64,000 nt of DNA from Myxococcus hansupus. Lineage in GTDB: Bacteria > Myxococcota > Myxococcia > Myxococcales > Myxococcaceae. Shown here piece by piece: positions 8,705 through 16,806 of this stretch. The DNA lies in contig NZ_CP012109.1 in assembly GCF_000280925.3 (NCBI RefSeq), positions 8,514,501 to 8,578,500 on the forward strand, given 5' to 3'. The position numbers were made by a program, and so were the translations under genes. Below the pieces are notes generated by a model, which was not told the origin of the DNA, searched no databases, and saw nothing but the letters and a program-made list of their open reading frames with translations. How positions within the stretch are numbered: the stretch's first letter is position 1; each line of letters begins with the position of its first letter.

Positions 8705-9271
8705 TCAAAGGTCTATGATTTCGCAGTCGTGCACGAGGACATTCATCATCAACCCTTGCACCCGGCCGCGGACGCTGACGCGCGAGCCTTTGGACAGGTT
8801 CGCGGCCTTGTTCACCTGGTCATCAGCGACGAAGCACTGGACCTGGGGAATCTCGAACCGTCGGCCGGTCCCGACCGTGATGTAGACAGCGTCCAGGATG
8901 TCCTTCTTCACATCGTCGACGATGCCGGACGTCTGGATGACGTGATTCTTGAAGTTCGAGTCCGCGCGGACTTCGTTGTCAGCGTATTCAGCGAGCAGGG
9001 ACCGCAGCTCGACATCCTTCGGCGCGGGACGGTTCGTCGCCGCGCGGGTGGATTCGGCGGTCGCGCCACGCCGGGCCGCCCCCTTGCTCCCCGCGCCAAT
9101 CGCCCCGGCCATGCACGTACCGAAGAAGCAAAGGGAGACGAGACCGCCCAGGGCGAGGAACGTCACCTGGAGCGCCGACGGACCGCGAGGTGGCGGCGCA
9201 CCGCACTTCGGGCAAGCAGCGGCGTTGCCAGCAACATCACTCCCACACGACTTGCACTTCACCAAGGCCAT
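8705..9271 (-). CDS. zinc-ribbon, single-helix membrane protein with OB-fold domain
   Basis: A 188-residue protein with three parts. Residues 4-22 form a zinc ribbon with two CxxC pairs (CKSCG and CPKCG). One membrane helix follows (VTFLALGGLVSLCFFGTCM). The C-terminal ~110 residues (from LRSLLAEYADNEVRAD) resemble the tRNA_anti-like OB-fold, including VIQTSGIVDDVKKD and GSRVSVRGRVQGLMMNVLVHDCEII. The ATG at 9271 is preceded by GGGGGA. Proteins of this build are widespread but unassigned; the OB-fold could bind nucleic acid or small ligands. It is the gene before the toxin pair on the same strand, but a 226 bp gap makes cotranscription doubtful. Confidence 0.7.
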   Translation of the reverse strand: MALVKCKSCGSDVAGNAAACPKCGAPPPRGPSALQVTFLALGGLVSLCFFGTCMAGAIGAGSKGAARRGATAESTRAATNRPAPKDVELRSLLAEYADNEVRADSNFKNHVIQTSGIVDDVKKDILDAVYITVGTGRRFEIPQVQCFVADDQVNKAANLSKGSRVSVRGRVQGLMMNVLVHDCEIIDL

Positions 9272-9786
9272 GGCTTCCCCCACTCCAGCGCGTCCCGAAA
9301 CGGGACGAGGCTGAAGTAGGGCTGCGCATCCAGCGCGGTGGCCATACCTCCACAGAGGCACGGCCGACCGTCGCGACGTCCTCGGATGGACGGGCGGCGC
9401 AAGCCACGGGAGAGGCACACAGGAACACATGCCTGCGCCCCAGCACGTCATCAGCGTCCAGGAGCAAGAAGTGAATCCGGAATCCCAGGGGCCACCGCGC
9501 GCCGAGAGGGGGAACGCGGCGCGCGGGGCTCAACTGGGACTTCCACGGCGGTGTCGCTTTTGGGGGAGGCAATCACCGCCGCCGCGTCTCACTCCGAGGA
9601 GGAAACGTGGACGGCATGTTGAAGGGGGAGCGGGCGGCCGTCAAGCACGCTCCCTGACCTGGCTCACAATCGGACACTTACGCTCCGTGAAGACAGACGA
9701 TTCCACCCTCACTGTCCAACCGGCACCTGCAACGCAAGGCGGGCATCCCCGGCGGAGCGTGTTACAGGCCCTGCGGAGACAAGCCC
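9272..9786. other. 515 bp intergenic region between divergent genes
   Basis: No convincing protein gene or RNA was found. It holds the promoters of the zinc-ribbon gene and of the DUF262-HipA operon. One curiosity is a 16-codon open frame at 9607-9657 (GTG start, VDGMLKGERAAVKHAP) with a strong GAGGAGGA ribosome binding site; it also contains a GGGAGC/GCTCCC inverted repeat (9626-9631 and 9649-9654), so it could be a leader peptide or a chance hairpin. A frame opening with an ATG at 9429 (MPAPQHVISVQEQEVNPESQ) looks protein-like for about 25 codons and then degenerates, possibly a gene remnant. Confidence 0.4.
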
Positions 9787-11460
9787 ATGCAATCCACCCT
9801 GACGCGGCGGCCCCAGGCGACGGCATTCAGCATCGAGGACCTGCTGGACCGCGTCCGGCGCGGTGAGGTGCGCCTGCCCCACTTCCAGCGCCCGCTGCGG
9901 TGGGAGGCGGGGGACGTGAGGGACTTGCTCGACAGCGTGTACCGCGGCTATCCCATCGGCACGCTGCTCTTCTGGAAGCGCGAGGCCCCCGCCGCCAGCG
10001 TCAGCTTTGGCCCGGTGCGCATCGACGCGCCGTCTCACAGCCAGGCACTCTGGGTGGTGGACGGGCAGCAGCGCATCACCGCGCTGGCCGCCGTCCTCCT
10101 GCACCCGGGTCACGAGTCATCCCCCCGGGATGGCTTCACCCTCTACTTCGACCTGGAGGCCCAGGACATCGTCCAGCCCAGCCCCAGCGAACTGCCTCCG
10201 CCGCACTGGCTCCCGCTCAACCGGGTGCTGGACAGCGAGCAGCTCCTGGCCTGGCTGGACCGCTACCCCGGCCGCGAGAAGAACCCGGAGCACGTCCGCG
10301 CGGCCATCCGCCTGGGCAAGGCGGCGCGCGAGTACCAGATGCCCGCGTACGTCGTCGAAGCCGCGGAGGAGAAGACGCTGCGCATCATCTTCAAGCGGCT
10401 CAACACCGCCGGAAAGCCCCTCACCGACGACGAGGTCTTCAACGCGCTCTACGGCGGCGCGGCGGGCTCGCGGCTGCCCAACCTGAAGGCGCTGGCCGTC
10501 AGCCTGATGGACCTGGGCTTCGGCCGCATCGACGAGTCCCTGCTGCTGCGCGCGGTGCTCGCGGTGCGCGGCCTGGACTTCACCCAGGACTTCCAGAAGC
10601 AGCTTCGCGAGGAGGACGACCTCACGGAGACGCTCCTCCAGACCGAGGCGGCGCTCCGCAGCGTCATCGTCTTCCTCAAGCGCGACGCCGGCATCCCCCA
10701 CGGGCGGCTGCTGACGAACCCGCTCTACTTCGTGCTGCTCGCGCGCTTCTTCCACCTGCACCCCGAGCCCTCGCCCCGCAGCCGGGACTTGCTCGCGCGC
10801 GGCTTCTGGCGCGGCAGCCTGGTGGACAGCTTCCTCGACAGCCGGGCCCTGTCGCCGCAGGAGCTGCTCGCCGCCATTGGCCCGGAGGAAGAGCACTCCG
10901 TCCAATCCCTGCTCGCGCAGGTGCGCCCCCTGTCCGACGAATGGCTGGCGCAGCACGCCCAGCCCGCGACCTTCGGCCTGGCGCTGCGCTCGCGCGGCAT
11001 GGCGCTCAATGCCTTGTACGCGCTCCAGCCCCGGAACCTGCACACCGGAACGCCGCTGGAGGCCGCCCAGCTCTTCAGTGACACCGAGCCCGTGAGCCTC
11101 AGCCCCGTGCTCCGGGAGCTCAAGGTGACGGAGCCCGACGCCGAGCTGAAGCTGGACCCCGCGCTGTACCGCTCCTTCCTCTTCACGCCCGCCAACTACC
11201 TGCTGCACCCGCCCCTGCCCGGGCAGCCCATGTTGGACGCGCTGCGCGCCAGCCCGGGACCCTCGCCCGAGGTCCTCCACAGTCACGCCATCACCCCCGC
11301 CATGCTGGGGATGTTGCGCGAGGGCGGCACGCTCGAGTTCCTGATGCAGCGCATGGAGCTCATCGATAGACACATCATCGAGTTCCTGCGGGTCCGCACC
11401 CGCTACGAGGAGTCGGACCGCCCGTCCCTCCAATCGCTGGTCGTCGAGGAGGAGGACTGA
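9787..11460 (+). CDS. DUF262-domain protein (GmrS-like)
   Basis: A 557-residue protein. Residues about 12-230 form a DUF262 domain of the ParB/sulfiredoxin-like NTPase fold found in GmrSD-type modification-dependent restriction enzymes: IEDLLDRVRRGEVRLPHFQR, DGQQRITAL with the DGQQR at 92-96, and FKRLNTAGKPLTDDEVFNAL from about 202. The remainder is helical. The end (FTPANYLLHPP...) resembles the tail of DUF1524-type domains, but I see no H-x-x-P or DH...N nuclease motif, so nuclease activity looks absent. The ATG follows GGAGAC. The stop is followed 1 nt later by the HipA-like start, so the two form an operon. Role unknown; nucleotide-dependent sensing of foreign DNA is one hypothesis. Confidence 0.82.
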   Translation: MQSTLTRRPQATAFSIEDLLDRVRRGEVRLPHFQRPLRWEAGDVRDLLDSVYRGYPIGTLLFWKREAPAASVSFGPVRIDAPSHSQALWVVDGQQRITALAAVLLHPGHESSPRDGFTLYFDLEAQDIVQPSPSELPPPHWLPLNRVLDSEQLLAWLDRYPGREKNPEHVRAAIRLGKAAREYQMPAYVVEAAEEKTLRIIFKRLNTAGKPLTDDEVFNALYGGAAGSRLPNLKALAVSLMDLGFGRIDESLLLRAVLAVRGLDFTQDFQKQLREEDDLTETLLQTEAALRSVIVFLKRDAGIPHGRLLTNPLYFVLLARFFHLHPEPSPRSRDLLARGFWRGSLVDSFLDSRALSPQELLAAIGPEEEHSVQSLLAQVRPLSDEWLAQHAQPATFGLALRSRGMALNALYALQPRNLHTGTPLEAAQLFSDTEPVSLSPVLRELKVTEPDAELKLDPALYRSFLFTPANYLLHPPLPGQPMLDALRASPGPSPEVLHSHAITPAMLGMLREGGTLEFLMQRMELIDRHIIEFLRVRTRYEESDRPSLQSLVVEEED

Positions 11461-11461
11461 C

Positions 11462-12691
11462 TTGGAGCCCACCCGCACCACGGCCGGAATCCTCGACGTC
11501 CACCTGGGCGACGTCCACGTCGGCACGCTGACGATGCTCGAGGACGAGCGCATCGAGTTCGCCACCACCGAGGAGTACCGCCAGCGCTACCCGCGCCCGG
11601 TGCTGGGGCAGGTCTTCGAGGATGACCTGTCCCGCAAGCACATCAGCCGCCTGCGGCTGCCCACGTTCTTCTCCAACCTCCTCCCGGAAGGCGCGCTGCG
11701 CGAGCTCATCGCCGAGCGCGAGCAGGTGGCCCGCCAGCGCGAGTTCTTCCTCATCGCGCGGCTGGGCGAGGACCTCCCCGGCGCCGTCGTCGTCCGGCCC
11801 GCCAGCGTGCTGTCGCTCAGTGGCCTGGCGCCGCTGGAGGAAACCCAGACACCTCACACGCCGCAAGATCAGGAGCCGCTGCGCTTCTCGCTGGCCGGCG
11901 TGCAGCTCAAGTTCTCCATGCTGCGCCGGGACAAGGCGATGACGCTCCCCGCGGGCGGGCGCGGCGGCAACTGGATCGTGAAGCTGCCGGACAACCGCTA
12001 CGACCGCGTCCCGGAGAACGAATTCTCCATGATGACGTGGGCCCGCGCCGCCGGCATCACCGTGCCGGAGGTGACGCTGCTCGACGTGGCCAACATCCAG
12101 GGCCTGCCAGAGGGCATCACCCTGCGCGAGGACGTGGCCTACGCCGTGCGCCGCTTCGACCGCCCGGAGCCCGGCAAGCGCGTCCACATGGAGGACCTGA
12201 CGCAGGTGCTGGGGCTGTACGCCGACGAGAAATACAAGAAGTACAACTACGAGACGGTCGCCAACGTCATCTTCAAGGTGGCCGGGCTGGACGCGCTGCA
12301 CGAGTTCCTGCGCCGGCTGGTGTTCATCGCCGTCATCGGCAACGGCGACGCGCACCACAAGAACTGGTCGCTGCTGTACCCGGACGGCCTGCGCGCCACG
12401 CTGTCCCCCGCCTACGATTTGGTGTCCACGCTCCAGTACATGCCGGCGGACACGCTCGCGCTCAACTTCGCCCGCTCCAAGCGCTTCGAGGACATCTCGC
12501 TGAGCGGCTTCGAACGGCTGGCGCGGAAGCTGGACCTGTCCCCCGGCGACGTGCTGCCCGTGGTGAAGTCCGCGGTGCAGGCCTCACTCGACACGTGGTC
12601 CTCGCTCCACGCCCAGCTCCCGCTGTCCGACGAGAGCCGGCAACGCATCGAGGCCCACTGGAAGCGCGTCCCCCTGCTGCAGGAAACCTGA
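11462..12691 (+). CDS. HipA-family Ser/Thr kinase without HipB partner
   Basis: A 409-residue HipA-type kinase. Key residues line up with E. coli HipA: S143-L-A-G-V-Q-L-K (activation Ser of the P-loop-like motif), D296 in GNGDAHHKN (catalytic loop, metal Asn301), and D319 in SPAYDLVST; the D296-D319 spacing of 23 equals D309-D332 of HipA. The N-terminal subdomain (GTLTMLEDERIEFATTEEY, FFSNLLPEGALREL) is also typical. HipA kinases phosphorylate glutamyl-tRNA synthetase or related targets and are held by the HTH protein HipB; no HTH gene lies on either side, and the partner here is the DUF262 gene. The start is TTG, using the GGAGGAGGA within the end of the DUF262 gene. Confidence 0.88.
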   Translation: MEPTRTTAGILDVHLGDVHVGTLTMLEDERIEFATTEEYRQRYPRPVLGQVFEDDLSRKHISRLRLPTFFSNLLPEGALRELIAEREQVARQREFFLIARLGEDLPGAVVVRPASVLSLSGLAPLEETQTPHTPQDQEPLRFSLAGVQLKFSMLRRDKAMTLPAGGRGGNWIVKLPDNRYDRVPENEFSMMTWARAAGITVPEVTLLDVANIQGLPEGITLREDVAYAVRRFDRPEPGKRVHMEDLTQVLGLYADEKYKKYNYETVANVIFKVAGLDALHEFLRRLVFIAVIGNGDAHHKNWSLLYPDGLRATLSPAYDLVSTLQYMPADTLALNFARSKRFEDISLSGFERLARKLDLSPGDVLPVVKSAVQASLDTWSSLHAQLPLSDESRQRIEAHWKRVPLLQET

Positions 12692-12709
12692 GCCGAAGCG
12701 CGGGCGCGC

Positions 12710-12728
12710 TGGGGTGATGCCTACCCCA
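12710..12728 (+). terminator. weak terminator-like hairpin after the HipA gene
   Basis: A 6 bp stem (TGGGGT/ACCCCA) with a 7 nt loop lies 18 bp past the HipA stop. There is no T-run, so intrinsic termination is uncertain. The following ~245 bp to the histidine kinase contains an A+T-richer stretch (about 12838-12878), the likely promoter area of that gene. Confidence 0.3.
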
Positions 12729-12973
12729 CCATGCCCGCCGCCATCGCCTGGACACCGACAGTTCCAGTTACCTGTTCTATCTGTTGCGCACGTCGTCAGA
12801 GCCCTGACCGAGGGTGCGAGCGACGCCACGCATGAAATCCGGACATGCAATTTTTCCACAAATAGTGTCTATGTCCTGGAAAGCGGAAAGGCGTCTACGA
12901 ACACCTCGCATGCCTTGAACCGGCGTTCCCCCCACGTCGGTATCAGGCAGCGCCCTGGCAACCCAAGGGAAGC

Positions 12974-15274
12974 ATGTCGACCGAGCAGTGGGCCCATCGC
13001 TTCTTCGAGCTGTCCACGGAGCCCCTGGTCGTCCTGGGCCGTGATGGCGTGTTGCTCGAAGCCAATCCTGCCTTTGGCCACCTGGTGGGATTGCCCCTGC
13101 GCGCGTTGCGGCACATCCCATTACAGGAGTTTGTCCACGCAGACGACGTTGCATCGCTGTTTGCCAATCTGGGGTCGAGCAGCCCCACCACATTGACGTG
13201 TCGTTGGCGTCAGGCGGCTGGGTCCTGGAAGCCTCTGTCCTGGCGCATCTCCGCCCCATCTGAACAAGAGCCGCTGTACTGCACGGTCCAAGCGCACGAG
13301 GCGCCGCCGGAGCGCCTGGCCAGGCGCCACGGCCCCGCGCCCTGGCCCATGGGTGACAATCTGCCCTTCGGGCTCTACCTGGTGGAGATCCGCACCGGCC
13401 GCATCCAGTACGCCAACCACCGCTTCTGCCAGCTCTGGGGCATCACCGCCTTGGAGGCCCGAATCGAACGCGGCGAAATCATGCACGACGAGGTGCTGCA
13501 TCACTGCCGGGCCGCGGGCGATGCAGCGGAGTTCCTGCGGCTGCCGGACACGTGCGTCGCGGAAGAATGCCCCGGGCTCGTCGAGGACGAGGCGCTGATG
13601 GCGGATGGCCGCACCGTGCGCCGGCTGTCCACGTCCTCACGGGTCGACGGGGACGCCACGCACTACCGGCTCTTCGCCTTCGAGGACGTCACCGAGCGCA
13701 AGCGCACCCAAGAGGCGCTGCGCCGCTCCGAGGAGAGCTTCCGCAAGCTCATCGACCGGGCCCCCGAAGGCATCTTCGTCCACACGCAGCGCCGCTTCAT
13801 CTACGCCAACCCCACGCTGCTGCGGGCCCTGGGCTACGACGACGCGGCCGAGCTGATGGCCAAGCCCATCTGGAGCATCGTTCATCCGGACGACCTGGAG
13901 CTCGTCAAGGACCGCGTGCACGCCGCGGCCGTGAAGGGTGAGCAAGCCCCGCTGCGCGAGGTCCGCTACCTGCGGCGCGACGGCTCCTGGTACGACGCGG
14001 AGAGCGTGGGCATCCCCATCGAGTTCGACGGGCACGAGTCCGTCGTCGTGATGTCGCGCGACATCACCGAGCGCAAGCAGGCGCAGTCCCAGCTCCTCCA
14101 GAACGACCGCATGGTGCTGGCGGGCACGCTGGCGGCGGGCGTGGGGCACGAAATCAACAACCCGCTGACGTACGTGATGGCGAACCTCGCCTCCGCCATG
14201 GACTCGGTGAGCCGGCTGGGCACGGAGCTGACGCGGGCGGGAGAGCACGGCCCGCGCACGGTGCCCTGGCCCGCGACGCTGCATGACACGGAGTCGCTGC
14301 TCAAGGAAGCCCAAGAGGGCGCCATGCGCGTGCGCAACATCGTGCGCGACCTGAAGTTCATCTCCCGCCAGGACGAGGAGCGGCGCGAGGCGGTGGACGT
14401 GCGGCAGCCGCTCGACTTCTCCATCAACATGGCCACCAGCCAACTGCGCCACCGGGCGCGTCTCATCAAGAAGTACGAGCCCGTCCCCCGCGTCCACGCG
14501 GACGGCTCACGGCTGGGTCAGGTGTTCCTCAACCTGCTGGTGAACGCGGCCCACGCCATTCCGGAAGGCAACGCCGAGGAGCACCACATCACCGTGTGGG
14601 TCCGCGCGGGCGCGCCGGGCAGCGTGATGGTGGACGTGAGTGACTCCGGCTGCGGCATGACGCCCGCGGTGCTCTCCCGCGTCTTCGACCCGTTCTTCAC
14701 CACCAAGCCCGTGGGCAAGGGCACCGGGTTGGGGCTGTCCATCTGCCACAGCCTCATCCGCAAGCTGGGCGGTGACATCACCGTCCGCAGCGAGCCCGGC
14801 AACGGCACCACGTTCACCGTCACCCTCCCCACCGCGCCGGACGCCGTCGTCCCGGAGGCGGCCCCCTCGGCGCCCGCCCCGCGCGTCGAGCGGCGCGGCC
14901 AGGTGCTGGTGATTGACGATGAGCCCGCGGTGGGCCGCTCCCTGGCGCGCATCATCGGCATGAAGCACCGGGTGACGGTGGTGAACAACGGCGAGGACGC
15001 GTTGGCGGTGCTGACCTCCGGCGCGCCCTTCGACGCCGTCTTCTGCGACCTGATGATGCCGGGCATCTCCGGCATGGACGTCTACGAGCGCGTCCGCGAG
15101 AGGGGGGACGGCGTCGCCCAGCGCTTCATCTTCATCACCGGTGGTTCCTATACGACGCGGGCCCGCCAGTTCCTCGAACGGGTGCCCAACCTCCAAATCG
15201 AGAAGCCCTTCGACGTGGAGACCATTCATCAAAGCCTGGGACAGCTCCTGGGTTTGACTCGTGGCAACGAATGA
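12974..15274 (+). CDS. PAS-containing hybrid sensor histidine kinase
   Basis: A 766-residue cytosolic hybrid kinase with no membrane segment. A first PAS begins near residue 4 (FFELSTEPLVVLGRDGVLLEANPAF), a second PAS-like region starts near 130 (GLYLVEIRTGRIQYANHRF), and a third near 255 (FRKLIDRAPEGIFVHTQRRF) ends in DITERKQAQ. The dimerisation box has phospho-accepting His392 (GVGHEINNPLTYV). ATPase motifs follow: NLLVNAAHAI, DSGCGMT, GKGTGLGLSICHSL. A C-terminal receiver begins with VLVIDDEPAVG, with phospho-acceptor Asp692 (FCDLMMPG) and the conserved Lys in IEKPF. It probably senses an internal signal through PAS and passes phosphate to its own receiver and on to an unlinked Hpt or regulator. 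The ATG at 12974 follows AAGGGAAG. Confidence 0.9.
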   Translation: MSTEQWAHRFFELSTEPLVVLGRDGVLLEANPAFGHLVGLPLRALRHIPLQEFVHADDVASLFANLGSSSPTTLTCRWRQAAGSWKPLSWRISAPSEQEPLYCTVQAHEAPPERLARRHGPAPWPMGDNLPFGLYLVEIRTGRIQYANHRFCQLWGITALEARIERGEIMHDEVLHHCRAAGDAAEFLRLPDTCVAEECPGLVEDEALMADGRTVRRLSTSSRVDGDATHYRLFAFEDVTERKRTQEALRRSEESFRKLIDRAPEGIFVHTQRRFIYANPTLLRALGYDDAAELMAKPIWSIVHPDDLELVKDRVHAAAVKGEQAPLREVRYLRRDGSWYDAESVGIPIEFDGHESVVVMSRDITERKQAQSQLLQNDRMVLAGTLAAGVGHEINNPLTYVMANLASAMDSVSRLGTELTRAGEHGPRTVPWPATLHDTESLLKEAQEGAMRVRNIVRDLKFISRQDEERREAVDVRQPLDFSINMATSQLRHRARLIKKYEPVPRVHADGSRLGQVFLNLLVNAAHAIPEGNAEEHHITVWVRAGAPGSVMVDVSDSGCGMTPAVLSRVFDPFFTTKPVGKGTGLGLSICHSLIRKLGGDITVRSEPGNGTTFTVTLPTAPDAVVPEAAPSAPAPRVERRGQVLVIDDEPAVGRSLARIIGMKHRVTVVNNGEDALAVLTSGAPFDAVFCDLMMPGISGMDVYERVRERGDGVAQRFIFITGGSYTTRARQFLERVPNLQIEKPFDVETIHQSLGQLLGLTRGNE

Positions 15275-15313
15275 CGCCGGAAGTCTCGGCCCAACAGTGA
15301 AAGGAGTCCTCAG

Positions 15314-16390
15314 GTGATTGACGGCAATTTCGTCATCGATGCGGTGACACACGCATACAACCTCCACCCGACAAACTACCGCGCGGGCAAATACGCCGAG
15401 TCGCTCGCGGGGCTCATCTGGGGGCTGCACAGCGGGCTCTCCGGTGACACGCACCGGGTGCCCACCACGGAAGGCTTCTTGAAGAACTGGTCCGTGCGGG
15501 AGCTGGCGCACCTGCTCTTCGTGGAGAGCGGCGTGGACCTGGCGGTGCACCACGTGCTGCCGCTCGAGACGCTGTACCACGACGGCCTCTGCTCCTTCGA
15601 GAAGACGCTGGAGATCCGGCACCGCTACCCCAACCGCTTCCTCGTGTACGCGGGCGTGGATCCGCTGCGCGGCACGGCGGCGCTGGACGACCTGGAGCGC
15701 CAGTTCGAGGCGCTCAAGCCGAGCGGCCTGAAGCTCTATCCGGCCGCGTGGCTGGGCGACAAGTTCCGCCACACGGGCTGGCGCATGGATGACCCGAGCA
15801 TCGCCTTCCCGCTGTTCGAGCGGGCGCAGAAGCTGGGCATCAAGAACGTCGCCGTGCACAAGGGCCTGCCCATGGGCGCGGTGCCGCTGGAGCCCTACAA
15901 GGTGGACGACATCGGCGGCGCGGCGGACGCGTTCCCGGAGCTGAACTTCGAAATCGTCCACGGCGGCATGGCCTTCCTGGACGAGACGGGCATGCAGCTC
16001 TCCCTGTTCCCCAACGTGTATGTGAACCTGGAAGTGACGGGCGCGCTCATCGTGAAGCGCGAGCGCTGGTTCGCCGAGTCCCTGGCGGCGCTGCTGAAGT
16101 GGGCCGGCCCGGAGAAAATCATGTGGGGCTCCGGCACGGTCTTCACCCACCCGCACCCGGCGCTGCACAAGTTCTGGCACGACTTCCAGCTCCCCGACGA
16201 CCTGGTGCAGGTGGCGGGCATGCAGGTGACGCCAGACGTGAAGCGGATGATTCTGGGCGGCAACTACGCGCGCTACGCGGGCGTGGATGTCGAGTCGGTG
16301 AAGAAGAGCATCGCCAACGACGAGTTCTCCCAGTTGAAGGCGCGCGGGAACATCCAGCCGTACGGCTACCACGAGGGCCTCTATGCCTGA
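15314..16390 (+). CDS. amidohydrolase-family (TIM-barrel) protein
   Basis: A 358-residue amidohydrolase-2-like protein. The first strand reads FVIDAVTHAYNLHP, where many relatives have HxH; later come YAGVDPLRGTAAL, GLKLYPAAWLGD, the metal-site candidate VAVHKGLP, EIVHGGMAFLD and IMWGSGTVFTHPHP. The start is GTG at 15314 with AAGGAG 8 nt upstream. Its stop overlaps the start of the DUF59 gene, so the two are coupled. In actinobacterial propane/acetone-type monooxygenase operons the same two gene types sit beside the di-iron monooxygenase genes, where the amidohydrolase-like protein is thought to help maturation or metabolism. No monooxygenase is present here. Substrate unknown. Confidence 0.78.
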   Translation: MIDGNFVIDAVTHAYNLHPTNYRAGKYAESLAGLIWGLHSGLSGDTHRVPTTEGFLKNWSVRELAHLLFVESGVDLAVHHVLPLETLYHDGLCSFEKTLEIRHRYPNRFLVYAGVDPLRGTAALDDLERQFEALKPSGLKLYPAAWLGDKFRHTGWRMDDPSIAFPLFERAQKLGIKNVAVHKGLPMGAVPLEPYKVDDIGGAADAFPELNFEIVHGGMAFLDETGMQLSLFPNVYVNLEVTGALIVKRERWFAESLAALLKWAGPEKIMWGSGTVFTHPHPALHKFWHDFQLPDDLVQVAGMQVTPDVKRMILGGNYARYAGVDVESVKKSIANDEFSQLKARGNIQPYGYHEGLYA

Positions 16391-16751
16391 GCAGGCACTG
16401 CGCGAACGCATCCAGGACATCCCAGACCCGTGTAGCTGCGCCACCGGCGTGCCGCTGGGCATCGGGGAGATGGGGCTCATCGAGTCCGTGAAGCGGACGG
16501 ACGGACAGGTGACGGTGCGCATGCACATCACCTCACCCATGTGCATGATGGCCGCCTACTTCATGCGGGAAATCGAGGAGCGGCTGCTCAAGGTGGACGG
16601 CGTCACCACGGTGAACGTGGAGTTCGACCAGGAGCTGAAGTGGACGCCGCAGGACATCGAGCCGGGGGCCCGCCAGCGGCTCGCGGACAAGCGCATCACC
16701 ATGCTGGGCGGCCGGCTGCTGCCCCAGGACTCGGAGCAGCGCCGCTCTTGA
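16383..16751 (+). CDS. DUF59/MIP18-type metal-sulfur cluster assembly protein
   Basis: A 122-residue protein of the PaaD/SufT/MIP18 family. It carries DPCSCATGVPLGIGEMGLI near the N-terminus, the Cys-bearing TSPMCMMAAYFMREIEE and the terminal VNVEFDQELKWTP. Such proteins help deliver Fe-S clusters or metals to target enzymes. It overlaps the amidohydrolase gene by 8 nt with its ribosome binding site (GAGGG) inside that gene, which points to one functional pair. The extra Cys residues in the N-terminal DPCSC are shared with PaaD-like proteins beside monooxygenases. Client protein unknown. Confidence 0.8.
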   Translation: MPEQALRERIQDIPDPCSCATGVPLGIGEMGLIESVKRTDGQVTVRMHITSPMCMMAAYFMREIEERLLKVDGVTTVNVEFDQELKWTPQDIEPGARQRLADKRITMLGGRLLPQDSEQRRS

Positions 16752-16762
16752 GCAGGTGACGC

Positions 16763-16794
16763 GGCGCTGGCGGGAATCACTCCCCGCCAGCGCC
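16763..16794. terminator. bidirectional terminator between DUF59 and RND genes
   Basis: A perfect 12 bp GC-rich stem (GGCGCTGGCGGG at 16763-16774, complement at 16783-16794) with an 8 nt loop lies between two convergent genes. No U-run follows, as is frequent in high-GC genomes. Confidence 0.6.
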
Positions 16795-16806
16795 CGGCCC
16801 CACCCG

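Noticed and set aside
9429..9866. 145-codon + strand frame upstream of the DUF262 gene
   Set aside because: Only the first ~25 codons look protein-like and the frame runs into the DUF262 gene in another register; at most a remnant.
10117..11568. 483-codon minus-strand open frame
   Set aside because: Antisense to the DUF262 gene, low-complexity composition, no ribosome binding site; shadow frame.
9787..12691. Classical HipBA toxin-antitoxin module
   Set aside because: No small HTH protein is encoded within 1 kb on either side; the partner gene is DUF262.
14507..16546. 679-codon minus-strand open frame
   Set aside because: Antisense to the hybrid kinase and amidohydrolase; His/Arg/Val-rich with no recognisable domain.
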